Positions 37,701-52,700 of a stretch of DNA of 64,000 nt are shown one piece after another; position 1 is the first letter of the stretch; the number at the start of each line of letters is the position of its first letter. Made by a program: the position numbers and the translations under genes. The notes under the pieces are model-generated. The model searched no databases. It saw only the letters and a program-made list of their open reading frames with translations, and was not told the DNA's origin. The stretch comes from Eopsaltria australis (Eukaryota > Chordata > Aves > Passeriformes > Petroicidae): positions 62,001 to 126,000 of the forward strand of contig JAVTVJ010000494.1 in assembly GCA_034509425.1 (NCBI GenBank), read 5' to 3'.

Positions 37701-40700
37701 CCTTTTGAGAATGAAAGGAGAAAAGTTATATGTAAGTTATCTGAAAAATACTTTTAAAATATGTTCTTTTCAATAAGATAAGTTGCATATGTTTAAACAA
37801 GAACAGTCCTTTGCTGTGCACAGGTAGTGTGTGTGATGCACTGAGGGCAGGCATGTTTCAGGACCTCTTCATTCACTGTTAATCTCTGTCCTTGTGCCAC
37901 AGAATTTCCTTCTCTGTCCTTCTGCCTCTAGCTTTTTTGGACTGTTTTGTGGGTTTTGTTTTCTGTAAATTACTTTGGTTTTTAATTTGATGACAGTAGC
38001 TTTCATCACTAAACATGCAGGCACATATTTTGAAAATTTCAGAGTAAAATACATTTTTAATAGAATTTATTCATCTCAGGGTCTGCTGTATGGGTCTTTT
38101 ATACTTCATCCATTAAAAGCAAAGTAAAAAACCAAACAATGTCTAACTTGATTGAAATTCAAAAGATTCATGAAGTAGTAGGTTCTATAAGAGGACAGAA
38201 TTTTAATCACCAGATGACTTTTATGTAGCTGTAACAGAGACTAGTGGCCTATATGTAATGCTATTTTGTTACCTTCTTCCTAAAAGAATTATGGGTACAA
38301 AACACTGAAAATAGATGACTGTTTCATTGGTGTTGTTTCTTTGCTAGGGAATTAGACATGTGGATCACTTTGGGTTCATCTGCAGAGAGTCTTCAGAAAA
38401 TGGAGGCTTCCACTTTGTTTGCTATGTGTTTCAGTGTACAGATGAAGCACTGGTAAGTGAAATAAAAGAATAGCCAAATAGAATATCAGGCCCTAAAAGT
38501 CTTCTATTGCTCCATGCTCTATATTTTGCTGAATGTCTTCAAATCCTGTTCTACTCAGAAATACAAGTATTTCAAAGTGTAACTAACAAAACAGTCTGCA
38601 AGACACCTTTTCATTTGTTTTGAAGACAGAAGTTAAAATCCCCTTTAAAATCCAATTAATCTTCCTTTCATTTCACAAGCTAAGTTAGATCTTATGCCTC
38701 TTTTTTGGGGAGAGTTTTCTCATAGGGCACCTGCTATGAAAATCAGGAGTACATTTCTGTGCTCTAAGACCAGTACATCGCAAGTGCAGTAAGCTTTTTT
38801 ATCACAGACAAAAAAGGGGTTTGAGATATAAGGTAGGATCTTCTATTAGACTACAGTAACAAAATTGGGTGACCTGGAAGAGACATGAGTTTTATCGTGC
38901 TTGTGTGTTTGTGCACAGAACCAACATGGGAGCAGCTTGTCTTTTTAATCATAAGCACATTCCCAAGCAAGGGGCACTATCATTCTAAAAGACTCCTGTG
39001 TTTGTGGTAAGGAAAACAGTGGAAGAGTGAAATTCTGTTCTTTTGCATGCTGTTCTTTTCAGGTTGATGAAATCATGATGACACTGAAACAGGCTTTCAC
39101 TGTGGCTGCTGTGCAACAAACTTCCAAGGCACAGCCCCAGCTCTGTGAAGGGTGTCCTATGCAAAGTTTGCATAAACTCTGTGAAAAGATAGAAGGTGAG
39201 GTTTAAATAACTTTCTGGTTGAATATTTTTTCTGACAGTTTCATTGGGGAACAGTCTTGTATGTAAAATCCTAAGGAAATTAGTGTTTAAGAAGAGCTAG
39301 GGACTTCGGGTGGAAAGTTGAAAGTCAGTACTTTTAATTAAAGGACTGTAGTGTCAGGTTTTCTGTAAAGTAATAAGAACTTTCTAACAAGTTAAGCACC
39401 TTTATTGTGTTTTAGTTGAACTTTTGAAAATTATTGACAAGTGTAAACATGAGTGAGTTGCAGCTTGTTTGGCTCTCTTAGCTCTATAAATACAGAAGAT
39501 TGAAGATAAGGAACCTCTGAAGGATAGATGCTGCAATAGCACAATGCCAGTTTCTAAGTGGATTCAATTGGACAGCAGGTCATAGCTATCACACAATTTT
39601 AATATAAGTGTTTGTGGTGTTCATCTATGCTCCTTCACGAAAATGCATAAATTAGAATTGTAGCTGTCACCCAGAACAGAAGTTCAAGACATAAAAAACC
39701 TCCTTATGTTTCAGCAAATTCCAGTTAGATTTTGTTCATTTAAGTGATGTTTGGGGTGAGTAAAGGGCAACAGCAGCTTGTCAGATCATGTGACAGTGGC
39801 TTGTTGGACTAAAACCTGCCTTGTATTAATTTGATGAAACTGGAGAACTTCCAAAACTCTATTCACTCTATTTTGGATTTCAGCTAGCTGTGATTTTTGG
39901 GAATTTTCTTAAAGGCAAATGATACTTAATGCCTTCAATCATGCCATCTGGTTAATCATATCATCTGCTTCTGAAGGAGATATTCCATGATCAGAAACTA
40001 AAGGGCACAGTACTGTTGATGGTTTGCTGTTTTTCCACAGAGAATAGAGGAAAGTAATTTAATCCAGGATGAGAATGGAAAAAACAATCTGAATGAAAGG
40101 GTAGTCTGCTTTAGACTGCCAGTAAATGTTTTCATCAAGAGGCAAAGTAAGAACTTCACTAACATGCGATAAATTTACTCGTTTTTGGAAGAGCCCATGG
40201 CATAGAAATTGGAGAAAATGAAACGGAATTTATTTATACCGTAAACAAAATCCAAGAAGCTCTGCATAAAACACTAACAAAACAGTCTGCTAAAATGCAG
40301 TAGATTGTGGGTTTATTTTATCTTGTGTGATAATGGAATCTTCAGCTAAGAGTATAATCCTGGTCTGTGCTCAGTAAATCTCCATTTCAGAGTTCATGCC
40401 CCTCATTTTAAAGACATGCGTTTAGTAGTAGCTTTAAATTAACCTAGAGTTCTTTCTAATGCCCTGTTATGAAATTGTGGAATGGGCCAACTCAAATAAT
40501 TGACAAGCTGTGGCTTAAATTGTGAGCATATTTATGTGATTGATTGATTGATTAATTCTGAAAAATTTGACCCTGTAATTTGGTTTTTTTATTTGTTCCT
40601 CTTGGTAGGGTTGCACCCTTCTAAGACTAAACTAGAATTACAAAAGCATCTAACCACACTAAATAACCAGGAACAGGCCTCTGTTTTTGAAGAAGTTCAG

Positions 40701-43700
40701 GTAAGATTTGTTTCCTACAAGATTTTAAAGCAATTGGTGTTTTTCCTAACATTTGTTTAAAACACAGAAGTTATTTTCATTTTTTGTGAATCATTCATTA
40801 TTTTTACTTAATAGACTGTAAACCAGCAAGTACTTTAGTTTCAGTTGTTTTTTCTAGAGCTGTTAGAAACTTACCTTTTGATGAAAATCACTGTTTTACT
40901 AATTTTTCTTCCCCTAATACTCCTTGCTTTCCATGAAGATGTTGCCTTCTCACTGAGTAAAACCGAAACGTTTTTTATGGGTGAAGGCAATAACTTGTGA
41001 GGGCACTCAAACTGTTACTTTGACCAAAACAAATTACTGTAACATTCCCAGATCGGAAAATTTCTTGCCTAAAATTTATCCTAGATCTTAATTCTTGTCA
41101 AGCTAACTAAAGAAGTTAAACTTCTTACCTTCTTAATTAAATCTGTTTTAGGACAGAGGAAAGCATAAGCATAGCTGAATTTAAAACAGATTATGTGCAT
41201 TGTAGGAAATATCACTGGGATTGACACACTGTGGAAGATTATGAAATTTCAGACTTTTTAAGAAGTCATGTTTCCTTCCTCTCTTGAGTAATTTCAGTCT
41301 CTTTGTGTGTTTTCATGTGGCAGTTTATCACTCAATACCAAATTTGGAAATTCTGTGGGACCAATTCCATGAGCTAAGTAATTTCTTAGTATACAGCAGC
41401 AAGCAGCACTGGTGCCTTTTAGTGTTCTGCACACAGTCTAAAGCTTCTAGTAGTCACAGGAAACTGTTAATTGCTTCTAGTGAGGGTCTGCAAATTATTA
41501 ACTTGGTAAAACCAAGGGTAAAGTACAGATCTCCTGCCCATCTTTCTCAGCTAACTTTTTCAGTTGGACAGCCTGGAATGTTGCATTCTTGCAGATCCAT
41601 GTATTGTTACTATGATTGGCATTTTTAGGTAACTGTCTTCCTGAGGTACTTTTATTAATCTAATGTGCTACCTTGACATTAATTCATACTGTAGCCTCTG
41701 CATTATATCCATAGGCTTAAAACAGCGTGTGATTTTCAAAAGTTAAGTTTCTGGGATTAAATTCTTCAATAAATTGTTTTAAAATATTCTCTCACAATAA
41801 TTCAGATCTAAATAAAATGCAACATGGATAAACACGCTCACCTCATGCGCTAATTTATAAAAAACCGATGTCATTTCTCAAAACTTAATGTCCAGTGTGA
41901 AGGATTTCTAGGAGAAGCGTTGTGAATCTTATCTCTAGGACAGTACTCCATGTAGGCTACAAACTCAGAACTACAGTGGTTCAGTTTTCTTTATATCAAA
42001 AGAAAATCGGCAAAAATATTTTTAAAGCCTTTATTTGCTTGTGGCAGTTTGATATCTATACAGTTGTCCTTTGTCTTAGACATAAATTCTGTCATGTATG
42101 AATTGTAAAGTCATGTATGAAGTGAGGTCAGGTGTTTCTCTGGCTGTACTGGTGCTTTGCCTGGGACACTGGTGTCCTCTGGTGGACTGGAGTAGTAGCA
42201 TTATCAGACTAAACTTGTTCCTACATTGAGATTTATTCCAGTGACAAATGAAAAGAGTAAATATTTGCTAACTGTTACACAAATGTGTAATTACTGTGCT
42301 TGCGGTGTTTTCAATTACAGAAATTAAGACCACGAAATGAACAAAAAGAGAATGAGCTGATTATCTCTCTTTTGAGAAACATGTATGAAGAAAAACAGAA
42401 GGACCATATTCATGTTGGAGAAGCAAAACAGGTAAGTAATATTCAGTTTTAGTTCATGTAAGAAGCCAGGCAAAAATTTTCCATTCGAAGTTTATATCTT
42501 TCCAAAGGCAAATTTCCATCACTGGCAGTTTGAAACTTCAGTGTGTAAGCAGTGGTGAATACTGGGTTTGCTAATGATTCATAAACCATTGTCATGTGCC
42601 TAAACAGATACCTCAGATTTTGATGTCCCTGGTACAGTCTGATTTCAGGCCTAGGAGACAAAGGTGCAAACAAAGCAGACAAAATTGTTTATTTGTTCTC
42701 ACTGCAATGAAAATTCAATATATATGAGAGAATGTATAATGAATTGGTGATTGCTCTCAGTTGATCTGTGGCCTTTGCCATCCTGCTGTCAGTGTTGAGT
42801 CAGTGTAATGACAACACATTGCATTTGATAATTGATAAAGCCTATTACATTTACTCAAGAATGGAAGTTATTTCTTGTATGCCAATGCCCATTCGAAGTG
42901 GCCTTAGGATGAGGAGGATTGCTGCAGAAACGGGAGCGGAGAAGTCATGACATCCATGTCTAAAGAGATGAGCTGCCTTTCATTCCCTATCAGGTTGCAT
43001 CAATGATGTTTAACTGGCTATTTATACAGCACAGTTAAGGTTTTTCCAAAGGGATTAGTGATTTTGGATGCCTTGGTTTTTGGGTGGCTACCTTGAGACA
43101 ACTCAAAGTGGTTAGTATTTAAAAAAGGATTCCATCTTCTCTCTGGAAACTGTTCAGTTCCAATTATTTAGATCCATTTAAGTCTTGACTGTCCCTCTAC
43201 TGTTGGTTGGTAATTCCATTGTGATGATTGCTGTCAACCATTTGTGATATAAACTAGCAGATGAATATATGGAGAGTAATTAGACCCATGAAGAAACTAG
43301 GAAAGTAGTAGCAAATCTTCCTTTACTGTGTTTTCACTTTGTTAATCTCTTCTCCTTTCATGGCTTACTAGCTAATTATTGACCTCCCTGAGTAAACAGA
43401 AAGAAAATTGCATATTTCATTCTCTGATTTATTGTCTTGGGCATTTCACCAGAAATATGCTTTTAAGAAAAAAGCATTTCAGTTGTGGCGCAAGAGGAAG
43501 AAACATTGCCTGAGGTCTTCTATATTCATACCTGAAATATTTTTATTTGGTGTAATGCTAGCTGGTGGTCAAGTAGTTGTCAGTCACAAACAGCTTAACA
43601 GGGATATACAAAGTGAGATAAGATCTTAGTATGTCTTCAGTGATTTGAAAATTTATAGGCCTTCTGCAAGCTATTTGCTCAGTTCCTGAAACCAGATTGG

Positions 43701-46700
43701 TTAATCTGACACTTGCAAAGATGCCAGTGTTCTAAGAAGAGAGCTGACTTCTCCTCAGTCTATCATTGTCCCAGCATAAAATTTTATATTTTCTCTGATA
43801 ATTTATTTCCAGGCCTGTGTAATAGCAGATGCCATTGAACACATACTCTGTTACTTGTCTCAGCAATCATTAACCCATGACACCCTGATGTCCCTGTTCC
43901 CTTCTGTTCTGCATATTCACTTTCATGCTTTTCGTTGCCTTTTTAAAAAATATATTTAAATCAGGGGAGAAAAAAGATGAAATGTGATACTAGTACATGG
44001 ATCTTGTTTAACAAAGACACTTCAAAATAAGTGTCTTTTCATAAGAAAGTAATAGCAAGCAGCATCTGATCTACCTTGGGAGAATAAGATGAGGGAAGGT
44101 GTGGTTTAGGAATGGTACTCCCACATTCAGTGCCCCCACCAAGACTCTCCAAGCCAGGCACCTGCTTTGGTGGGATGGAGAGGGCAGTTGGATGCACAAA
44201 AGGCAAAGATCACGGGCTGCAATATGAACAATTTACTGGAACAGCAATGCAGTAAGAAAATGACCAGAAATAGCAGCAACACTGGTCACAGAGGGTACAA
44301 GAAAAGGTATTATTCACACAGAATCCACCCCCAATAATAGACAGTACTGGAAGCCTCCCTCCTGACACATTTTTTTCAACTGGAAGTAGCCCCTGGAAGA
44401 GAGACCTTTTCCTTCTACCTCCAGCAATGACAGATGGTATAAAATATCCTTCAGGTCCTGACCATGCGCCCTCTGGCTACTGCAAAAATTAACCTTGTCC
44501 TGGCATTATCAGGACAGAAGATAAAAAGAAAACACAGGAGCCTGTAACGTTATCTTAGTGGAAGTAGGATGCTTTAAAATTACATCTAGGAAGGACAGTT
44601 TGGTGATGGTTATAATATGCCATTCAGCTGCCCATGTAGAAATTGCATAGATCAAGCACTCAGATCTCTGAATTTAGGGACAAGTCAAGAGGGCTGTGGT
44701 GCCTGTCAGCTTCAAGATGAACCCCCCAAAACAGCATTGAAAACTGAACTCTGGTTTCTGCTGCAGATGTTGGGTTTGGATGGTAATATTTGCATCATAG
44801 TATCATTTTTCTGTTTGCTACATTAGTATTCACCGGCTCTAAAAATGGACTGAAATATGTATTTAAGAAGCAAAACTCTTGATTGTTAGCTTTAAGGTGG
44901 AAATGTTTCTGGGTGTGGAATCTATAGAAGAGTTAGATAGTTACACATCTTCCTGGCCCTTAAGAAGACCCATTTTACTGTAATGGAGAAAGGTGAGAGT
45001 TCCTGTTAATGATGAGATTTTGATTAATTTCTGGTTGAAGAAAAGGAAATCCATCAGAAATCTCTAATCTGTTACACTTAAACATTTAGAATTTGTTCAA
45101 GTCCAAATAGCATTAAAGAAAATTTGTTAACAGAGCTGTAAATCTCTATCAAAATAGCAATTCTTCTGAAGCATGTTAGTTCACTCAACACATTTCCTGT
45201 AAGAGATTTCCTTATTTTAGGATAGTTTGTTAGACTTCAGTACAAGTATCACTAAAGAAAAAGGCATGACAAGTTCAGGACACCAGGAAAAAGTACTGAT
45301 TTACATTATAGAAGTCTTCAAACTGTTCACTGAGATTTTCTCCATGCTGTTGAGTATTTTGCATTTCTGTTTTTAAACACATACAGGCATCACAAGCTCC
45401 TGCTGAGAATACTGTAAATGAAGTGTCCAGCAGTGCTCCGAGATTCAGATTAGACATGTTAAAGAACAAAGCAAAAAGGTCTCTTACAGAATCTTTTGAA
45501 AGTATTTTATCACGTGTAAGTATCTTCATGTTTATTTCTTTGAACATACTGTCATTGCTTTGTTTATTTGATAGAAAAGTCTTATTTGTTATCATTCCAG
45601 GCTGTAGCCCAAAGTTATTAAAGTCACAGTAACAAAAATATTTGAGTGTGCATTTTAGAAGACTAAAAAAGCAGGGCTTTGGTTGAGAGAATACCAAGTC
45701 CTGGTTGAAGTGAACTAATTCCTAGATAAGAGAGTGTGTATATAGTAATTCCAAAAGAATAATGTAAAGTTGAACACGAGGACTTATGAAGAGCAACAGT
45801 TGTTTTATTCCTCTTTCGAATTTAGAAAATTAGAACAGTAATTATAGTTGTTCCCTTCTCTTCAAGTAGGAGGAAACTAGTAAGGAACTGACTAAGCACA
45901 TTTCTAATGAGATGTGTTTATTGGTGACACAGAACTTACAAATAGTAGGATATCTGAGCTTTTAAATCCTATTGATTATTTGAAGGTGTGGAATGTAAAG
46001 AATGGCACTAAGAACATGAAGGCATTTATGCAATATTACATCTGGTAAAATTCTCTGTAGAATGGACTGCAGTAGTAGTAGTCTACTTTCCAGACTAGTG
46101 TCTGGAAATACTGATTAGTGGAAAAAACTTGAGCTTCTGTGTGACAGTGATTCTTTTTCAACCTAGTTAATTCTGTGATTCTGTGGAAATGTTTATCATT
46201 AACAGATTGCTGATATTTGCTGCTGAAAGTAAACAGCAGCAGCTTGAAATAAAATCAGATACAAAGTTTAATCACAATTTTAACCTACAGAGTGTCTTCT
46301 CATTCAAATACACTTCATTTTGCACCTCATGAGAAAAGTCTGAGGAAAATAGTAGGAGGCTTGGAAAGACTTCTGCTTGACAAGGTATTAAAAAAATCAG
46401 ACCTTCTCCCTTAAAAGAATTGTGACAGAATTCCAAACAACAAATATTCAGGAACAGAATTGGAGGTTGTCATCTGTAGTCAATAAAAAGTTACATTGAA
46501 GCAAAATCTAGTACAATTTATTAGTTCACGCACAAGCAACTCGTAGTGACAAAACTACGTTTTCAAGGCTTGTTTCAGACATCATATCTAACCCATTCTC
46601 TTAAGACAAATAATAGCAAAAGCATGATTTTCTTGTTACAACTGTACATATAGAGATGATTTTTAGTTTTGTATCTCCCCTCATTACTTCCCAGACAGCA

Positions 46701-49700
46701 TTTCTGTAATTCACCCTTATAAAATCCTGCTGCAGCTGTGCTCAGGATATGAAACATTGTGTTGTTACATTAACTGTAGTACTGTTCTAATTTTTTTCAG
46801 TTTGTCCTGACTGGTGTAAGTTGCGTTCACATAAGCACAGCTCTGCATTGGTTGCATTTTCACTGTCATTGCTGTTTTGATAGAAATTTTTGGTTTTAAT
46901 CAGATCTGAAGCCAGAACTTTTGGGTGAACTTCAAAGAGAGATAGTAATTGTTGTGAATAATAGCAACATATTCTATTTTACCTGGAATAAAACTTCAAA
47001 GAGAATATGAGGTTTAGCTTCAGAACATTAAAAAATGGTACAATTTAAGGTTAGGAAGATACAAGCTCCATAATTGTGTTAGCACATCAGAATTCATCAG
47101 ATATTTTTCTTGGTTACACAAAAACATTACTCAAATTATACAAAAATATTGTTGACAGATTCTACAGAAATATTTATACCTTCTGATTTGTAGGCACTGA
47201 AATGATAATACCAGAAATTATATTTTGCTGTGTATTAAATTTACATGGGTTTAGTCCTTTGTAATAGACATCCTTTTAATTTCTGTGTATCTTTGTAAGT
47301 ACCTAATACAGAAGGTACTTTAACAGTACTTCTAGTACATGTGAAATACGTGATTATGTACGTATCATGGGAAGCACGTCATTGCCCATGAGAATTCCTT
47401 AATTCTGCAGGATCCTTCAAGTTGACAGAGATTATCCTGAAGGTAACTTCTTTTTCCCATAGGGAAAAAGGGTATTTCTAGGCATTTCAGGAAATTAAAT
47501 TTGATATTGTCTGTGAAAATTATAGACCCTGATTGTGCTACCCACATCTCTTTGGTGTGCACCATATATCATAACCTTAACTGCTGGTGTGCTTTATCTC
47601 TACAGGGCAGTAAAGCCAGAGGTCCCCTGGACAGTTCTGGTTCTGTGGATTTGGACAGCTCTATGTCCAGTACCGTAAGCAGCACAAATAAAGTAAGTAA
47701 AGCCTGGGATAATTGTACATGTTTAGACACTTCAAAAAATATACCCTAAAACAACTAATCAAGTATGAAATACGGTCAGATGTGAAGTGTTTGAAGTTGC
47801 TTTCAAACTTCTCATTCTGTTCCCTGTATTATAAACCAGTGAAGTGCTTTGACTTAGAAATGCTTTGTACTGTATATAACATACATTTTGTATGAATTTG
47901 TGGGTATATGTGAAATAAAATATTATATAATATCATCTGAATGTTACAACAGTGTACAGCAAAACAAGTGCTATAATGACTATGCTGCCAATCCTAATCT
48001 GACTGGTTTTAGCCCTGAAAATTCATACCATGAATGCGGGACCATATTCATAAGAAACATAAAACTAAAACAAGAAGTAATTTCCCTGTTTGTGTGGTTA
48101 GAAAGCTTTTAGTCTGTATAAAACAATACAAACAAACAGCATGGAAGAAGCCAATCTAGAGGCACCATAGTACTCCGCAGTCTTAGATACTAAGCTATTG
48201 ATTCTGCTGTAATGCCTGGTCACCTGCAGACTCCTGACTTCATGTAAACTCTCTTGTCTCATGTCTGCTCTTTCTGCTTATGTTTTTGAAAGAATGGCTG
48301 ATTCTGCAGGAAACACACAAGCTGAGGAATAAAGAAAATGCATGGCTTTGTATTGAAACAGGCATCTAGTCATAGGCCTAAGTTCTTTGTGTGAATCTGC
48401 AGGTAAACAAGAGGAATATGACACGGTTAGATGGGGTGCTAAGGATATAGCACTCTCCAATGCCATCCTTTTCACTGTTAGCCAAACCTCACCCTTTTGT
48501 TCTGACCCTGTTTCTTCTGAGTTGTATTCAACATACCATAAAATAGAATTGCCCTCAAAATTTCTCAAAAATTTCTCTGCAAAATAAGACTCTACTTTGT
48601 TGGCCTAAGTGATGAATTACAAAGACATAAAACATCAAACTTTGAGCTAGCTTGATAAAAATGTGTGTGTTTGAAGAGGGTGTCTGTGGGATGTGAATAA
48701 TGACATGGTACTGCAATCTCAAAGATGGATCCTAAGCCTACATATTGTTAACCTTTATTTCTTGCACTGCTAGGAACCACCGTTGTGTGAAAAGGAGAAA
48801 GACAGACTTCCTACGCTTCCTGCAGAAAACGCTGTCAAGACCAGTGAGTCAGTGAGTGATCTCTGCAGTGACACAGAGGATTCCTCTCTGGAGCAGTCTG
48901 TTACATTGCCCCAGCAGAGCTTTCGGAGGCGAGCAAACACACTCAGTCATTTACCAACGGAGAGCCAGGAATCTCTGGGACCTGTCGAAACATCGCCGTC
49001 TGTTCCTCAGAGGAAACTTATGAGGTATCACTCAGTGAGCACAGAGACTCCTCACAAAAGAAAGTAAGCCTTATTAAAAGCCGGCTGTGATTTTGTTTGT
49101 TGAGGGCATATTTGGGGATTATAATTGCATACCAGGTATGTCCTCTTCATGGATAAGAGATGTGTCGTAGTCACTCCTTGGAGGTTTGTAGGTAATCTGT
49201 TTAAAAAAACCTTTAGCCCTGTGTGCTTCACAGGGGAGAGAAGAGATGAGATGTGTAGTTCCACAGTGTATGTCACAAAACTACTTGATTCGCTTATATT
49301 TGTCCAAGCAATCATTTTTGTTGTTTTGATTTGTGAGCAGTATAAATAAATGCTACTTCTTGTTTTCAATTTACAGAGAAAAATCCAGTAGCCTCTGTGA
49401 TCCTGAAAACCTTATTAGTTGGTGATTTCGTATGTAACTTTGAAAGAGCACATAAAAATGACTTTTAGTGCATAGTTATTGGTAGAGGTGGGGCTGCTGT
49501 CTAGCTTTTCAATGAGCCTATCTAGATTTTACTCACAAAAACAAACTACTACTTGCTTTAATATGAATATTCTTCAAGTTGTCCTCCTTCAAAGCCTGCC
49601 TCCGCATCTCTAGTCCCCTCTTAACTTTATGGCAGTTTTCTCCCATCCTTCTATCTGGCTTTTTCCAATTACTGTTGAAACACTTCTGTCCATAGGCTTC

Positions 49701-52700
49701 TGTTTCACTGCTCAAACTGCTCATTTACACAAATTAGTAGGAAATCTCTGTGTGTTCTAGCTCATTTTTTTTCTGCAGGAGGCAGAGCAATAAATGAACA
49801 TGCCTGAAATGGATGACTGTGAAAAAAGGAGAATTATAATGTTTGAAAAGAAACAGATCCTGGGTTGCCTTTTTGTCCCTTTTTTGAACCTTTTTAACTC
49901 TAAAGTACTAGAATGTTTTCGTGGCACAGTTTAGGACTTGTTGATGGTCTGTTATCTTCACAAGAGCTGCCCTGGAACTTGTAGCTGCTCGTTCAGTCAG
50001 TTATTATCTTACTATAGGAATGCAGTTTCCTTGGTCATGTAATTTTTAGAAAGGCCTGAGTGTGCCTGCTCCCTCATGTAACTGAAACCCAAAAGAAATC
50101 CCTATTGCTTCCATTTTATAGCTAATGTACAGAAACAGAGGAAATGGAAAACTTATGAGACAAGTACACTTAAAGTTCTCAAAAGTCATGTGAGTTCCAG
50201 ACTTTAAACAAGTCCTGTTTTATGAGTGTTTTGAGCAGCTTACCTCAATTCAAAAATGGTTTTCATAGTAGAGCTAAATTCAGTTCATCTTGTAGCATTT
50301 TGCTTGTCATTCATTGGAACTCTTGATCATATGCCTTACTTTATCATAGAAATCAATGGGAAGCACATTCAAGCAAAAAGAAATGGGTGGGTTAGTGCCA
50401 TTTTTTGGTGAGTTATAGTTTAGTCGTATTCTGAAATGCCTTGCTGAAGGCTGTAAATGTGTAATTGGGACTTTGCTGATTTGGTTAAAAATGTGTTCAT
50501 TTTCTTACAGTTACTGCATTAACTGTGAAAAACACAGGAAATGTCTCATTGAAATCTGCCAGCTCCCTTTCAGAGATTAGAGAAGGGATTTCATTTTTTT
50601 TTTTCCTTCTCCTTTCCTTTCTCACTGTTTTGTTCTCTGTGCTACCACAACTCCATCGCTCTGGTTGGAATCCGCACTATATGGTGTGAACGAATCTGTC
50701 GGCGAATCTAAAAGTTCTTCTGGTCAACTTGCACGTTCTCCTACTCTAGCTCGTCTTAATCCCTCGGCCTCTTCACCCAACTTTTTAAAATATCTAAGGC
50801 ATAATTCAAGTGGAGAACAAAGTGGGCATTTTGCACAAAAAAGGTGAGCTAACACCTGCAAATAGTTTGGGATATGGCTTCTTTTCCTGTGTCATAAATA
50901 TGAATCTCTATAGTGTAAATAATTAAAATAATTTAACGAGAGAGAGACTTCAGAATGTAATGTAGAGTACTTAACACTTTATGGCTCTTTCCCTAAAAAT
51001 TTGGTTCTGAAACCAAGAACTGTGGCTGACCCCTTAAGCAAATCACATAAAGCTGATCAAACTACTGATTCTTACCCACCCTACTTGAGCAGTATCAAAT
51101 TACACTTTTCCATGCCTTCTTTCTTAGAATTAAAATATATAGAGAGAGAATTCAGAAAAAGGTATTAACACTTTATTTCCCTAAAAATCTGAAACGAAGT
51201 GGCTCCCTAAAAATCATAAACTGTGAAACTCTTTCTTAACCCTTTGAGCTAAAACTGCTTGTTTTAGCTCAAAAGGCTAATGAGACCAAATGTCAGAAGC
51301 ACTGTCAACAGTCACTGGCCATTGGCAAGCAATTTTTATTGCTGTTGCTGTTTATTTTTCATTTTTGTTCTCTCATGTGAAAGTTTCCTTTTTTCCCAAG
51401 ATGCTGATTTTTCTAAACCTGAGAAAATACTGAACTGAAGATGCTGTTTCACCAGTTTCTTCAGTTGTATTTGCTGAGTACTAACTAGCATCTCTTAATT
51501 CAGCTTTATCTCAGAAGTATGACATAGCTCAGGGCAGGAAATGTGAGTATGCAGAATCCTGTTCACTCTTCAATTTATTAAGACTTACTTGAATCCTGAA
51601 GGTTAAATTCTCAAAGCAGATTTTTCCAAGTGATTTGGTAATGATTCTGTACACACAGTTGCAACTTTCCTGTCTGTTAAGGATATACCATATTGAACAT
51701 CTAAGCAACAAGACTGAAAATGGAAATTGATAGGGATGTCAGATGTGTTAATGAGTTTAAATCAACACAGTCAAGTGTACCAATTCTGTAAGAAGAATTA
51801 CCATGTAATTGTAATGGGTTTACAGTGTGATTGTAAGTGAACCCTGTTTGCAGGGCACACCATACTATAGCCTTATCTTCATTATCTCCACACCAGCTAC
51901 TAAAGAGCCTGCTTCACTTCATACTAGTGATTATCCCAGAGTATTCTGCCCCCCCTTTCCATTCACATCTTCAGGAAACTGCTAAATGCCATCCAGATAC
52001 ATCTTCATGGTTTATCAGAAACAATTCTTTCTTAAACTTACTTTTTCAGGAGTAAATTCTCCTACTTAAGTGATTTTATATACGTACCTGAGAAAAGGTC
52101 TCCTAGTATCATCAGCCAAGTAGTTTTCTATATTTTCACTCCATGCAAAACCTTTTCATTATCTGAGTTGTTCTTACTTTCTTCAGTTAACCTTCTTCTG
52201 AGTATGTTTGAGACATGTTTTTTTAAAAGACAAGCAGAATTACGTTGGCCAGAAGACTGTTGATGAAATTTGATTAGCGCTCCTGTCTGTTGCATAAACA
52301 GAGCCACAAACCTGAATGATCAGCCAGAAGGCTTAGCTTTTAACTTAAAAATTCCAAGTTTGTCTGAATAAAACCCTGTTAATGCTTTACAGAATGTTTT
52401 TTGTTAAAGTCTTATTTTACATTTGCCAGCACAATGATTAGCAGTGTCAACTTTTTCTAACCTTTTCCTCCAGACTTAGTCAGTCATTGAAACTGGTATT
52501 TAAGAAAATGTGATAAAGTTGGCATTGGTTCTTACTAGATTAAAGGAATTTATTTGAAACATGGGCTAAAAATCTTGGGATATTGCAAAGAATAATAACT
52601 TTACTGGAAGTACATTTATGTACATTGGAACATTTTAGTTTGGCCAAACAAATAGGTATCTCAAAGTAGGATTTTGTTAGCAGTTTTAGTTTTGACTTTG

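Larger units (their letters stand above)
49064..50714 (+). other. TBC1D1: TBC1D1 intron 10 (contains candidate microexon)
   Basis: 1.65 kb. Its 3' part has a long pyrimidine tract (50593-50640) and then no AG dinucleotide until the acceptor at 50713-50714. Confidence 0.85.

Noticed and set aside
45275..45697. 140-codon minus-strand ORF
   Set aside because: It overlaps TBC1D1 exon 8 on the opposite strand and is a shadow of it.
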